From: Bacteroidia bacterium
GTDB lineage: Bacteria > Bacteroidota > Bacteroidia > Bacteroidales > CAJPTX01
Direction of reading: 5' to 3'
DNA: 54,556 bases
Assembly (NCBI GenBank): GCA_905373475.1
Contig: CAJPTC010000017.1
Coordinates: 1-54,556 of the forward strand
Shown: positions 8,596 to 19,411 of the stretch, one piece after another
How positions within the stretch are numbered: the first letter of the stretch is position 1
Layout of the letters: each line of letters opens with the position of its first letter
Translations under genes and position numbers: made by a program
Notes under the pieces: generated by a model
Told to the model about the DNA's origin: nothing
What the model saw: the letters and a program-made list of their open reading frames with translations, nothing else
The model's database searches: none

Positions 8596-11500
8596 CTATT
8601 CTTTAACAACCCTTACAACCTTTGTTGCACCACTTTCAGCGGTGAGATGCAAAAGGTAAAGACCTGAAGCCAAGTCGGTGGTTTCGATGGTTAGCTCGCG
8701 GCTTTCAAAGTTACCACTGCGTACTACAACACCAGATGCATTGAAAAGTTTGTAAGTTGTATTCACGAATTCGTCACAACTGATGCGGAGCTGAGTGCTA
8801 AACGGATTTGGAGCTACTTCTATGCTAGCTAAAACAGCATCGTCTACAGGGGTAATCTTTTCAAACACTGCTTTTACCTCAACATCCGCTGTTACCGTGA
8901 ACTTGCCGTCAGACTTGATGTTCTTATCGCCAGCCTTCAGACTCTTCAATGTCCAACCAGTCTTAGGTGTTGCCACTGCTACGAGCTCTGTGTTTTCTGG
9001 AACGGCATTCAGTTTACTTTCTTCAATACCTGTTACCTTCAACGTGCCTTCGCCTTCTATCGCAAGCGTTACCGCATACGTATTAGGTTGCGGAGCTCCT
9101 CCTTCTTCTTCAAACTCTACCGTTACCTCAACATCGGCTGTTACGGTGAACTTCTTAGCCTCTTTGATATCCTGTGTATCAGCCATCAAGCTCTTTAACT
9201 TCCAACCAGTGGCTGGTTCTACCACAACAGTCAGCTCGGTATTGGCAGGTACTGCTTTCAACTGCCCGGTCGTGTAGTCCTTGATAGAAATTGCACCATG
9301 CGCCCCTTGTGTAAGCGTTACAGTGAACGTTTTCACATCCGCTTCAAACTCTGCTGTGTACGTTGCATTTGCTGTTACATTAGCATCGGTACGTTTAGCT
9401 TCAGTTTTGCCATCATCCCATTTTACGAAATGATAACCTAGATTAGCTTTCGCTTCTACTTCGGAACCGCTATCGCCCGCATTTACAGTCTGCGTAGCAT
9501 TGCCAACTATTGTACCACCAACCCCCGCTTTGTAAGTTAGCGTGAATTGTGGTATTGCTTCAAATTCGGCAGTATACGTCTTATCTGCCGTAACATTGTT
9601 ATCAGTGCGTCTAGCTTCAGTCTTGCCATCATCCCATTTCACGAAACGATAACCGTCTTTTGCAACCGCTTCAACCTCAGTACCATTTTCACCTGACTTA
9701 ACAACCTGCTGTGCCATACCTTTAATCTCGCCACCCATTCCAGCTTTATAGGTCAAAGCGAAAGCGACGCGTGTAAATAGCGCCTTGTAGCTCCTATCTT
9801 CTGCACCTACAACATCTTCCCTATAAGGCTCTATGCTATCATTGTCTTCCCACTTGTTAAAGACAGAATACTTGTTTGGTATGGCCGTAACACCTGTAGT
9901 TTTTTGACCTTGTGGGACTACTTGGTAAGTAAGACCGCTAATCGAACCATTTTCATCTGCAATATATTGGATAACATGCGTATTGGTCAATGCAGGTCGG
10001 AAGTATGCAGTTACAGTAAGGTCTTTATCGTCCTGACGCTCCTCTGTGAGGAGATCATCAGACCATCTGTCAAATACGTAACCAGCATCCGCTACTGCCT
10101 TTACCTTAGCTCCATTCGTGCCAATATTTGTGGTGAACTGGAGATCTTTTACAGGCGTTTCAGACTCCTTCTGTACCTTACCATTTTCAGCAGCTATGTA
10201 ACGTAGTACTGCACTAACTGGTGTTTCATAAGCAACTTTTATGTTGTCTATCAACAAGAAGGTGTTTGTGCCACCACCAGGATTAAATGACCAACGGAAA
10301 CGCAAAGCTTTGTTTGTGCCAAGCTTTGTATTATCCAGAATAAAGGTTTCGTACTTCGAACCGCGTGTTTGCTGATCTATGTCTAACGCCTTCGTCCATG
10401 CTCCGTTTTCAAAACAATATTCCAACGTAGCAACCGACTTGTCATTACCTTGTGCATAGCGCTCAAAGCTTATTATCACCTTAGCGTCTGCTGCATGTCC
10501 ATCAATAGATAGCCATGGCGAAGCAGCCCACATAAGAGGATAATTCGGGAACGGAGACTCTAGTGGTGCCGCCAAAGAGAAGCAGTAACCTTCCAATGTC
10601 CGATTAACGCTGCTCTTAGGAATAATTTGCCAACCCATACCTACCGTGTGTCTGTTACGATTCCACGCGTCCAAATCGAAATCTTCAGCATCGAAATCTT
10701 CCGTCCAAGTGATGAGATTTGGCTTAGCAAAGCGCGCTGTAATGGTCTGATCTGACATGATATTCAGGTCAGTACGCATAAGCTCAGTTTTACCATCAGA
10801 CCAACCTACAAAGTAATAACCAGCTTGGGCTTTCACTTCTACAGCTGTACCATCTTCGTTTGGTACTACCTGTTGCGTCTTGTTAGCAATAGTTGCGGGA
10901 GTAAATTCGCCACCTTCTGTTACTTCGTATTTCAGCTCATACTTGAATGTTTCAAATATTGCCTTTGCGGTAATATTCGTGTTGACACCTTTATCTATAC
11001 GAGCTGCTTCCCTAGAATTGTTATCATCCCATTCTTTGAAACGATACTTAATATCCTTAGAAACCGCTACCACTTGAACACCATTAGCGCCCTTCGCAAT
11101 ATGCTGTGTAGCAACTCCCTGTATCATACCGTGTTCGTCTGCTGTGTATGTGAGTACAATATCTTTTTTCAGAAGTTTCAACTCTATGGTCAGTTCAGCG
11201 TCTTTCACTTCAAAATCTTTTGTATCAGACGCGTATCCTGTCTTTGTAGCAGTTACTGTATATCTCGCGGGCAAGCGGTAGATAGATGCCTTACCACCAA
11301 CGCCTGTAGTAGCTTTCAAAGTACCGAGCATTAGTACTGCACCTTGTAACGGAGCATTATTCTCATCCTTAACGACAAAGGTGACTTTCTTAGCTTTTAC
11401 AGGCGGTCTTACAGTCAGCTTACCCGTTTGGCGAGTTACCATATAGTTACCCAATTCATACGCATTTGTACCTTTTGCAGGAACTATGGAGTATGTACCA

Positions 11501-14500
11501 GGAACTAGCGGAACGACAGCTTCAACGGTAGTACCCAAATTGCATACTTTGTATTCTGACGCGAATTGAGATTCTGTATTCGGATATACTAACTTATCGT
11601 ATTCAAACTCTAGTTCGGGGAGCGGTTCACCCTGTTCCATTTCGGCATCCTTAACCCTGATAGTGATGGCTACACGATCTACTTTCACCTGACGCTCCTT
11701 ATCTGCTGCTGGCTTGAAGATAGCATTGCCAGCCTGTTTTGCAAAAATTTTGGTGATACCAACACCTACGGTCACTAACTTACCATTGCCATCTACGATA
11801 GCCACGTCGGGGTTCTCGCTCACATAAGTAATAGAAAGCTTCGACGACGCTTTTGCATCCAGTATCTTATCTGCATCACCATAGTTGCATGTAATTAAGG
11901 TATTATCCCATATAATCTCTTGCGTCATAGAGAGACGAACCGCATAGAACTTCACGTCACGCTCGTTCTCTGCCACAACCTTAAATGTAACAGGCGATGT
12001 AAGATCCACCGTAATATCCTTATCTGGTTTTGCTTCTAGGAGTTCTTCACCTAAATACAACTTAGCTTTTTCAGAAACGCCAGTTACTTGCAATACCACT
12101 TTTTTAGGATTGAAAACCGAAGTCTCTGATTCATTTTCAGCTTCGAGTTCTATTAACGAATTGAGTGAACCGTTCTTCGTGATATCATTCTTTAAGCCTG
12201 GATTCTTGTCCTTCTTCATCGTGAGCCCAAGCATATCACAAGCTTCGGACTTATCATTGATAAGCTTGATGGTAACATTTTCGGTCACAGTCTTGCCAAA
12301 TACTGAGAGTTTCAGCGTAAATGGTAAACTATGATTTCCTGCACTGAAATCTAGTGGCGTAGCATCGGTTACTGTCGTATTGCCTTGCTTAATTTCTACG
12401 CCATCCCAATCTGACACGAACTTCACTTTAACATTATTGAATGTGTTGAAGTTCGACGGCATAGTAGCAACAATATTTTCGCCATCGATCTGAACAGGAA
12501 TTACCTGTCCTTCTACTGCGACACTCGTGTAAGGCTTAGGTTCGAAGAGCTTCCAAATGCTCGCATCAGGACGAAGCCCCGTAATGGTAGCTGTAGACTC
12601 ATCGCCATAAGAGGTTAGACGACCTTTACCCTCTGTAAATATCAGCTCCGCTAAGCAATCTGCAGGGACTTTCCGTTCTACCCCCGTGCGAACACTCTTC
12701 GTCATATTCGCCTTGAGGTCACCAGCTGTACGTACTTTATTCCACATACGGAACATTAAGTTTTCTCCCTTGAGCCCGCTATTTAACTTTACAGTACCTA
12801 GCACAAATCCGTCATCTGGGTTCATTTGCTTCATGGATACCTCAACGCCATCGACATAAGCGTGTATCGTGCTCTTTTTATTAACCTGCGACACCGTAGC
12901 AGCTATGTGATGCCATACACCTGGAGCAACAGCGGTTTTCTCGCTATAGAAAGCACACTCACCTGAGAAGAGGATCAGCGCATTGGTAGGAACGTTTGCA
13001 TTACCAACATATACACCCATGTAAACACCACCCTCGCCGCAGTCAAATAAACCAGTAGTTTGAGGCATGTTAAGTCTCCACCACCCTTCTATGGTTATTT
13101 CATTTTCAACATTTTCAATTTTTGAAAGTTTCAGAATATCACCACGAATTCCTTCGAAGGCCAAGGAGTATAGCTTATCGCCAATTTCTGCCAATTTCAA
13201 GAATGTGAGTTTTACACTGTTATTATCATTATTGGCATCCTCTTTAAGCAGCTTAACTTCGATTGTGTGGCTACCCTCTGCTGAGAAATCCGCTGTATAA
13301 TTAGGAATTGTCACCGTGGTTTTAGCACCAGCAGCAAGCTCAGAATTGAACTTTATCGTTTTTTCAACAACATCCGTATCGTCAGCTTTAACAGAGAGTG
13401 TTATCTCTTTAACTGCGCCAAGACCATTGTTTACCAGTTCTAATTGAATAGGCGTCTGATTCGTTAACCCCTTGCGTCCAGACGCGATATTGGTTATGCC
13501 GATAATTCCCATTTCATACTCAAAAGGACTAGCAGCGTCAATTATTTCCGCAGTGAAGTCTACAGCTTGTCCCCACTCAATTTCTTTTGTTTGCTTGAAG
13601 AGAGCGTAGTTCGCATCGTTTGCAAGTAGAATACGCATGCGGTGTTTACCAGGCTTTGTTGTTTGCCCCGTAAAGTCTATTGCAAGTGTATACTCTTTCT
13701 GTCCTTCCTTAAGATCAACTTTGTAAAGTTCTGGTGCAACTTCAGCCAGTTCGTTGTTGTCGTCATTATCAATGAAAAGACGAATGGCAGCCTTATTCGC
13801 TTGCAGAGCAGTTGGCTTATCACTCAGCGTAAACCTGAAGTTATTAACAGAAGTGGCGTAGAACGGAATTGTCGTTTGGGTGCGATAGTCTACATATTTC
13901 GTTTCGGTTAGCGATATAGAATTCTGCTCATTCAATTGCTCGAACTTAACGATGGTGAGCGCACTCGGCTGAGTAATCTTACCGCCGCCTTGCCAAACTT
14001 TATCACGAATGATAGCAAGCGATGCTTTGTTGTTTGCCACCTGTCCATCTCTATCAAGTTCCGCCATCACAGAAGCACGCATAGGTTCGGTAACGTTGAT
14101 CTCGTCATCAATCACGTATTCTGTATCAGCGCTAGACTTCAGTGCTGGTATAACATACTCTTTCGTTTCATCTTCATTTACGGTAACGTAAAGCGCTACA
14201 TTCTTTAACTCTATCGGCAAGCGATTCTTAATTGTGAATCCTAACTTCTTGTGATCAGCGTCTGAACCATCAATTTCTTTCAAGGTCGTCAGTTCCCACT
14301 TATCAAGCAGAGCTACTTCGCTCAGTTCAGCTTCCCAACCCACTCCAGGTTCTCCATCTTCAGCTCCCTTAAAGAGGAAAGTAAGTCCCCCATTAAATGC
14401 ATGCGAAACAAAACTCAATGGTTTGTTGGATTTTCCCTTAATCACATAGTCTGCTTGTTCTGGCGTTAGACGCAAGCTAGCTGGGACATTGCCAGTATAC

Positions 14501-17500
14501 ACGTATAGCTCATCACCGTCATTGAACTCATATTTGGAGAATTTTACTTGTACAGTAGCATTGGGATTGGTTGGCAATACTTGTAGTACGGCTTCCTCAC
14601 TCTCTTTGTAATTACGTAATGATCCTTGACCATCGGTGAAGCCAATACTACCATTGATTTTGGTTGCTATGCGAGGTACTTGTGGGAATAGCATACCCCA
14701 GAACTCGATGTACTGAATTTCGGGCATCGCTATCACATTCCCCATATTGTAGACTTCGAAGCTCTTGGTATTGTTCTTGATATTTTGGTCACCTTCTACA
14801 TCTGCGGTTACCACAACTTTGAATTCGCGAGCTTTATCACTTGCAAAATTGTACTTAACAGCAAATGTTCTGTCTTCGAATGGTTTCAAGGTCTCGATTA
14901 TTGTAGAGTATACAACTTGGTCATCCACCTGCACCGAAACGGGCACTTTGGTCATCTCATTGGCCGTGTAGTTCAGCAGTTTGAATGAGATTGTTTCATC
15001 TTGCATCTGAGCTTGAGCCTTTATTTCTGGGTCGTTTACCCAAGCAATACCCACATCTTTCTTGTTATCTGTCTCGTACAAACGATAGTAAACCATGATA
15101 GCAAGATCGCGTCCATTAGCCAAAGCGGTTTCAAATGTGAGCGAAACCTCCGAACCAGCTTTTTCAGTCAGGTCGTAGGTAACGAAGTGTTCGCCACCAT
15201 CTCCTACAAGATGTGCACGACCGAGTACATCTTGCTTTTCAACACCATCCACCAAAAGACGTAGAAGAGTACCATTCTCTATTGCGCTCTGTGCCAAAAA
15301 GTAATAAGCCGTGAGCTGCAATTTCGTCATCCCAGTGACAGCAGGTAATTTAACCTTACACGTCTTAATGCTAGCCACATTATTGCGCTGTTCTGTAAAC
15401 GGATTTTTCCATTCAGGTGCGGGTTTTGACGCTTGCCATGCAATAAGGTTTGACCCTAACGGTAAGCGCAATCTAGGGTTCGCTTCTTGTGTAATGAAGG
15501 CAAGGTTCTCGCCGTGGCTTTCCTTAAGGAATCTAAATGGCCAGCCCATAAATGTCTCAAGGTAAGGTAGCGACGTTATTGTCAGTGGCACAGGCCCTGT
15601 AGCTAATACACCAATGCTGCGTGGTCCTTTTATGCCCTGTGCATTGATTGCGCGTACGGCATATATATTGCGTTCGCCTAGCCTAACAGCCCCCGCTTCG
15701 AGCACGTAGTTCGTAGTAGCATCATCTGTGACCTTCAGCGTTGTATAAATACCTTTTTCTACATCAGCGCGCAATATTTCATACTTTTCTGCGCCTTCGG
15801 CAGCATCCCAGTTCAGTTTCCAGCCATCTGTAGTGCATTCAACCTCTGTAAGAGCCAGACCCTTTACCTGCGCCATAATAGTGAAGAAGCCCGATGTTTG
15901 TACAATCTGATTGTTCGCATCCGTTACGCGAAGCGTAGCTTTGTCTGTAGAAGGTGTTGTAGAAGGAATTGCAATTGAGTCGCACAACGAAGCATTAGCT
16001 TTCAACACTTGATAGGTAGCGCCCCCGTCTGTAGAGAGTTCAACCTTCAACTTAGCAGCAAGATTCTCTGTGTGTAAGAAAATTTCGTCGCTGGGCGAAT
16101 AGACATCACCAGCCATAGGCGAAGTGATCGCAGGGCGTTTGTAATCGAAATACCAAACCACTACATAGTCTTGCTCATCTTCTTGTTTTACATCCCCTTT
16201 AACACTTATAGTGTATTCTCCTGCTGCGGGTGTTTTCACAACCACTTGCTCGATATTATCTACAGTATTTTTCTTGTCAGCGACAGCCACATTGTTTGGT
16301 TTTGCAGGATCTAGTGTATAGGGGAGATAAGTTGTGGAACCATTAACCACTGTCAGGTCAAGGTCGTTCACCAAAGGACACTCCCCAGTTTTATACTCTT
16401 TGTCTGCCACGGGGTCGTTCCAACAAATCATAACACGGAGTTCTTTTACTCCTTCAGGCACATTGATCTTTTGTTCTTGCGCATCAGTCACACCTTTTTT
16501 CAATGACTTGAATGTGTGCCAGTTGTTCTCCATAGCCGTAATAGCCGCGAGCGCATTAAGCGTACCAAAACCGAACTGGTAGTCTGGTCCAGCTTTTCCG
16601 CCGTCGTCTGCAGTGTTAGCAATCAAAGCCTTCAAATAATAATTGAAAGGCAATGTCCCTCCGTGGAGTTGCCCCCAGCGCTGCGTAAGAAGTGCTAAAT
16701 GACCAGCCACTGTAGGACAAGACATAGAAGTACCACTCATACCTTCGTATGACTGTTTTGGCATTACAGAGTAGACTGACTGACCTCTTGCTGCAATAAT
16801 TGGTGCTAAGCGCCCATCGCGGAAAGGACCAAAGCTAGAGAAGTCCGTCATCTCGCCTCCTGGAGTCAAAGCAGCTACGGTTATGATATTCTTCGCATAA
16901 TTAGACATATGCCCATATTCCCAATTACATACTCCTTGGTCATTCCCTGCAGAAAAGCAGTGTGTGAGCGTAGGAATGTAATAAGCCAGAATATCGGTAG
17001 AACGATTGCCTAAAACCGTGTAATTAAAGAATTTGGCATAATTACAGAGACTGGACACTTGTAAACCGTAGGAGTTTGAAGTAATAGAGATATTGTACTT
17101 CTGTTGCGTTTCTAACATTTCTTGAGCAACCGTTTTTCCATTCGATTGCTTGTTGAAGTTCCACGTCCAGATTTCAGCTTCAGGCGCCATGCCTCGTGCA
17201 CGCTCGTCGAGAAGTCCCGCACCGAGGATAGTTCCCGTTGTATGCATACCGTGCCCGCCCGAGCTAGCTACAGTAATTTCAAACTCTTCGCGGTGGACGC
17301 GGTTACCATAATCTACGTGATCACCCACATTACCGTCCCAAATACCTAGGCGGACTCCTTTTCCCGTCAGACCTCGTCCTCCGAGTTCGGGTAACTGACG
17401 CAGATTCATGCCTCCGCTCAGCCGTGCTCCACGGTAGTTGTTGAGCTCCATAGGAGGTGCAGACCAATGAATGGCAGCTACGTAGTCTTCTTCAGCGATC

Positions 17501-18057
17501 GCTAGCACTTGTTCGCGCGTAGCGGTTAGATGAGCAGTACGGAGCAGATCAGCACTTGCCGTAAAGATTATACCGAGTTCTCTCAGTTTGGCTTTTACTT
17601 GTTGCGGATCGCTTCCTCTGAACCATACTAGGTCAACCTTTAAGTTGTCGCCTTCTACAGCCCATTCAGGCATCTCGCCTTGTAACAAGCTGTGCACTAC
17701 CTTCCACTCACCGCGGATGGGTACTACACTACGTATGCCCGTGCCTACAAAGTCGCTCGGACGACTACCAGGAGCAACCTTTGCATAGTAAGCATTCGAA
17801 CCGAGATAGTCGCCCAATTCAACCCCTTTTTGCTTTAGCGCTTCATAAGCTATCTTGCCCGAAGCAAACTGCACAAGGACGTTGAGTCGTTCCCCCGTAG
17901 GATTCCCCAACTCCAAACTAGATGTCTTGTGTCCGCGCACTTTGGGGCGAACATTTGCTTCTAAGTAGACCTCTCGGTCGCCGAAGCGAACTGGCTCTTG
18001 TGCGTAGAGTAACACCCCCACACTCAAGAACAGCAACGAAAATAGAACTCGTCTCAT
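8596..18057 (-). CDS. giant subtilisin-type (S8) protease, T9SS cargo
   Basis: A 3153-residue secreted protein. A signal peptide (to about residue 20, LLYAQ) and propeptide-like region are followed by an S8 catalytic domain with Asp241 (GIWDG), His269 (HGMHTTG) and Ser444 (GTSMSCP). Rough positions of later parts: a fibronectin-like domain (730-830); CARDB/Ig-like stretches; a LamG-like domain (1650-1790, EGWWRLN, WHHIA); an MBG-like domain (2125-2220); a carboxypeptidase-regulatory-like domain (2220-2300); a choice-of-anchor-like domain (2450-2610); InlB-type repeats with the WDDGKTEA motif (2300-2440 and 2610-2930); and a T9SS type A sorting domain (last 75, APNPFSTQLRI ... GLYLLHLTAESG). 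It probably degrades or binds host proteins at the cell surface. All three catalytic residues are present and the frame is unbroken over 9.4 kb. It ends in VVRVVKE, not in the KLIKK of the Tannerella protease set. Confidence 0.9.
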   Translation of the reverse strand: MRRVLFSLLFLSVGVLLYAQEPVRFGDREVYLEANVRPKVRGHKTSSLELGNPTGERLNVLVQFASGKIAYEALKQKGVELGDYLGSNAYYAKVAPGSRPSDFVGTGIRSVVPIRGEWKVVHSLLQGEMPEWAVEGDNLKVDLVWFRGSDPQQVKAKLRELGIIFTASADLLRTAHLTATREQVLAIAEEDYVAAIHWSAPPMELNNYRGARLSGGMNLRQLPELGGRGLTGKGVRLGIWDGNVGDHVDYGNRVHREEFEITVASSGGHGMHTTGTILGAGLLDERARGMAPEAEIWTWNFNKQSNGKTVAQEMLETQQKYNISITSNSYGLQVSSLCNYAKFFNYTVLGNRSTDILAYYIPTLTHCFSAGNDQGVCNWEYGHMSNYAKNIITVAALTPGGEMTDFSSFGPFRDGRLAPIIAARGQSVYSVMPKQSYEGMSGTSMSCPTVAGHLALLTQRWGQLHGGTLPFNYYLKALIANTADDGGKAGPDYQFGFGTLNALAAITAMENNWHTFKSLKKGVTDAQEQKINVPEGVKELRVMICWNDPVADKEYKTGECPLVNDLDLTVVNGSTTYLPYTLDPAKPNNVAVADKKNTVDNIEQVVVKTPAAGEYTISVKGDVKQEDEQDYVVVWYFDYKRPAITSPMAGDVYSPSDEIFLHTENLAAKLKVELSTDGGATYQVLKANASLCDSIAIPSTTPSTDKATLRVTDANNQIVQTSGFFTIMAQVKGLALTEVECTTDGWKLNWDAAEGAEKYEILRADVEKGIYTTLKVTDDATTNYVLEAGAVRLGERNIYAVRAINAQGIKGPRSIGVLATGPVPLTITSLPYLETFMGWPFRFLKESHGENLAFITQEANPRLRLPLGSNLIAWQASKPAPEWKNPFTEQRNNVASIKTCKVKLPAVTGMTKLQLTAYYFLAQSAIENGTLLRLLVDGVEKQDVLGRAHLVGDGGEHFVTYDLTEKAGSEVSLTFETALANGRDLAIMVYYRLYETDNKKDVGIAWVNDPEIKAQAQMQDETISFKLLNYTANEMTKVPVSVQVDDQVVYSTIIETLKPFEDRTFAVKYNFASDKAREFKVVVTADVEGDQNIKNNTKSFEVYNMGNVIAMPEIQYIEFWGMLFPQVPRIATKINGSIGFTDGQGSLRNYKESEEAVLQVLPTNPNATVQVKFSKYEFNDGDELYVYTGNVPASLRLTPEQADYVIKGKSNKPLSFVSHAFNGGLTFLFKGAEDGEPGVGWEAELSEVALLDKWELTTLKEIDGSDADHKKLGFTIKNRLPIELKNVALYVTVNEDETKEYVIPALKSSADTEYVIDDEINVTEPMRASVMAELDRDGQVANNKASLAIIRDKVWQGGGKITQPSALTIVKFEQLNEQNSISLTETKYVDYRTQTTIPFYATSVNNFRFTLSDKPTALQANKAAIRLFIDNDDNNELAEVAPELYKVDLKEGQKEYTLAIDFTGQTTKPGKHRMRILLANDANYALFKQTKEIEWGQAVDFTAEIIDAASPFEYEMGIIGITNIASGRKGLTNQTPIQLELVNNGLGAVKEITLSVKADDTDVVEKTIKFNSELAAGAKTTVTIPNYTADFSAEGSHTIEVKLLKEDANNDNNSVKLTFLKLAEIGDKLYSLAFEGIRGDILKLSKIENVENEITIEGWWRLNMPQTTGLFDCGEGGVYMGVYVGNANVPTNALILFSGECAFYSEKTAVAPGVWHHIAATVSQVNKKSTIHAYVDGVEVSMKQMNPDDGFVLGTVKLNSGLKGENLMFRMWNKVRTAGDLKANMTKSVRTGVERKVPADCLAELIFTEGKGRLTSYGDESTATITGLRPDASIWKLFEPKPYTSVAVEGQVIPVQIDGENIVATMPSNFNTFNNVKVKFVSDWDGVEIKQGNTTVTDATPLDFSAGNHSLPFTLKLSVFGKTVTENVTIKLINDKSEACDMLGLTMKKDKNPGLKNDITKNGSLNSLIELEAENESETSVFNPKKVVLQVTGVSEKAKLYLGEELLEAKPDKDITVDLTSPVTFKVVAENERDVKFYAVRLSMTQEIIWDNTLITCNYGDADKILDAKASSKLSITYVSENPDVAIVDGNGKLVTVGVGITKIFAKQAGNAIFKPAADKERQVKVDRVAITIRVKDAEMEQGEPLPELEFEYDKLVYPNTESQFASEYKVCNLGTTVEAVVPLVPGTYSIVPAKGTNAYELGNYMVTRQTGKLTVRPPVKAKKVTFVVKDENNAPLQGAVLMLGTLKATTGVGGKASIYRLPARYTVTATKTGYASDTKDFEVKDAELTIELKLLKKDIVLTYTADEHGMIQGVATQHIAKGANGVQVVAVSKDIKYRFKEWDDNNSREAARIDKGVNTNITAKAIFETFKYELKYEVTEGGEFTPATIANKTQQVVPNEDGTAVEVKAQAGYYFVGWSDGKTELMRTDLNIMSDQTITARFAKPNLITWTEDFDAEDFDLDAWNRNRHTVGMGWQIIPKSSVNRTLEGYCFSLAAPLESPFPNYPLMWAASPWLSIDGHAADAKVIISFERYAQGNDKSVATLEYCFENGAWTKALDIDQQTRGSKYETFILDNTKLGTNKALRFRWSFNPGGGTNTFLLIDNIKVAYETPVSAVLRYIAAENGKVQKESETPVKDLQFTTNIGTNGAKVKAVADAGYVFDRWSDDLLTEERQDDKDLTVTAYFRPALTNTHVIQYIADENGSISGLTYQVVPQGQKTTGVTAIPNKYSVFNKWEDNDSIEPYREDVVGAEDRSYKALFTRVAFALTYKAGMGGEIKGMAQQVVKSGENGTEVEAVAKDGYRFVKWDDGKTEARRTDNNVTADKTYTAEFEAIPQFTLTYKAGVGGTIVGNATQTVNAGDSGSEVEAKANLGYHFVKWDDGKTEAKRTDANVTANATYTAEFEADVKTFTVTLTQGAHGAISIKDYTTGQLKAVPANTELTVVVEPATGWKLKSLMADTQDIKEAKKFTVTADVEVTVEFEEEGGAPQPNTYAVTLAIEGEGTLKVTGIEESKLNAVPENTELVAVATPKTGWTLKSLKAGDKNIKSDGKFTVTADVEVKAVFEKITPVDDAVLASIEVAPNPFSTQLRISCDEFVNTTYKLFNASGVVVRSGNFESRELTIETTDLASGLYLLHLTAESGATKVVRVVKE

Positions 18058-18074
18058 TTGCTCTTACTTTTAAG

Positions 18075-18082
18075 TAAAAATA
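18075..18082 (-). promoter_or_regulatory. -7 element TATTTTTA for the giant protease
   Basis: On the minus strand TATTTTTA fits TAnnTTTG with one mismatch and lies 17 bp before the start codon. A TTTG further upstream is spaced slightly too far. Confidence 0.35.
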
Positions 18083-18250
18083 TAATATCCAAGTTAGCAA
18101 TTTTATCAAAAAAACGAGCAGAAATTTCCGTTCACTATTGCGAATTGATTAGAATTTTCATAAAGCGGACACAAAGTGATTTAATAAACAGTTGTTTATG
18201 TCTTCTTTTTTAATTAGGGTGTCTTTATTTAAAAGCCCGAATTTGTTGAA

Positions 18251-19393
18251 GCTGAATTCAAGTCACAAATGCAACCGTCCGTCGCATTTATGTAATTACA
18301 ATCCCAAATTTAGCAAAAGCATATTCCTTGGAAGTCAAATAGCCTAGCGATTTCCTAGGTCTGTTGTTTAGTTGCTGTTGTATTTGGAGTATATACGCCT
18401 CTGTCACTCCTTCAAAGGAAACGCCTTTAGGTAGATATTGGCGAATAAGCCCATTCATATTTTCATTTGCACCTCTTTCCCACGAGTGATATGGAAGAGC
18501 AAAATAAATAGGGACATTGAGTACATCAGAGATTTCCAGATGCGCCGCAAATTCTTTTCTAGCCACCGTGATCGTCTTTAGTTGGTCTTTAATGGGCATA
18601 AGTGTAGCTACTGTTGCCGCTTTAAGCGGCTTCGATTCTTCTCGCCCCGTAAGTAGTCTTATCCAGCATAATTTCGTACTCCGATCATTGATTGTCAGTA
18701 TTGCGCCTTTGTGGTTTTTGCCAACCACGGTATCCATCTCCAAATCACCAAACCGTTTTTTAAGCTCCACCTCAGGCGGGCGCAAATCGATGCTCATCGT
18801 GTCTCGTATTCGTCCGCGCAAATCTTTGGCGGCACCTCGCTTTCGATGCTTACGTCCTCTATGGCGCAAATGTAGATAGAGCTTACTTTGTGTCGTTTAT
18901 CTTCCCAAACATATTGGTAAATATGCTCATGACTTACGCAGGGTTTTCCCTCGAGCTTACAGCGTCCAACGATTTGTTCGGGACTAAAGTCCTCTTCAAG
19001 AAGGCGGAGTATGGTCTCTTTTATCTGTTCCGTAAATTGTGAGGTTTAGGCTTTTGTTCTAAACGCTCCTGATATTTACGATGAGCTAAATCTGCCCGAT
19101 ATGCCCCATTACGCATATCGCAGTTACGTCTTATCTCCCGCGAGATAACCGATTTATCTTTTCCAATTTTCTCTGCAATAGCACTCTGTGTGAGACCTTC
19201 GTTTCGCAAGTACTGAATTGCGTATCCTTATTCTAGTGTTAAATGTCCCATCTTCTACTTTTTTGGACGGAAGCCGAAGGTATAAACATTTAACCACCGC
19301 AGAGGGAAGGGAGGCATTTTCCTCTCTTCTCTTCTGGGGATTTTTATAGGCTAAACATCCCTCCTATGGCGTTGCATTTATCACTTGAATTTA
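18251..19393 (-). mobile_element. IS30-family insertion sequence, full length, inactive
   Basis: About 1143 bp with imperfect inverted ends: gctgaattcaagtcacaaat then gcaac at 18251-18275, facing gttgcatttatcacttgaat then tta at 19371-19393. A second partial copy of the right tip (cttgaatttggg) follows directly at 19397-19408, which suggests an insertion into, or duplication of, an IS end. Between the ends is one minus-strand transposase gene with several lesions. Size, ends and transposase agree with IS30. Confidence 0.85.
18288..19251 (-). pseudogene. IS30-type transposase, multiply mutated
   Basis: The minus-strand reading begins at ATG 19249-19251 (MGHLTLE), then meets a stop at codon 8, where the copy at the window start reads Gln. 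It continues with a helix-turn-helix (LRNEGLTQSAIAEKIGKDKS) and shifts frame near 19022 after KPKPHNL. The middle part (EEDFSPEQIVGRC, SHEHIYQYVWEDKR) runs in a second frame and shifts again near 18880. The C-terminal DDE part follows in a third frame (FGDLEMDTVVGKNHKG, ENMNGLIRQYLPKG, NNRPRKSLGYLT). At least one nonsense change and two frameshifts make it non-functional. Confidence 0.85.
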
Positions 19394-19411
19394 GGACTTG
19401 AATTTGGGATA

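Noticed and set aside
10825..11334. Long plus-strand frame inside the giant protease gene
   Set aside because: Antisense shadow of a verified minus-strand gene; the translated sequence is Cys/Phe-rich and patternless.
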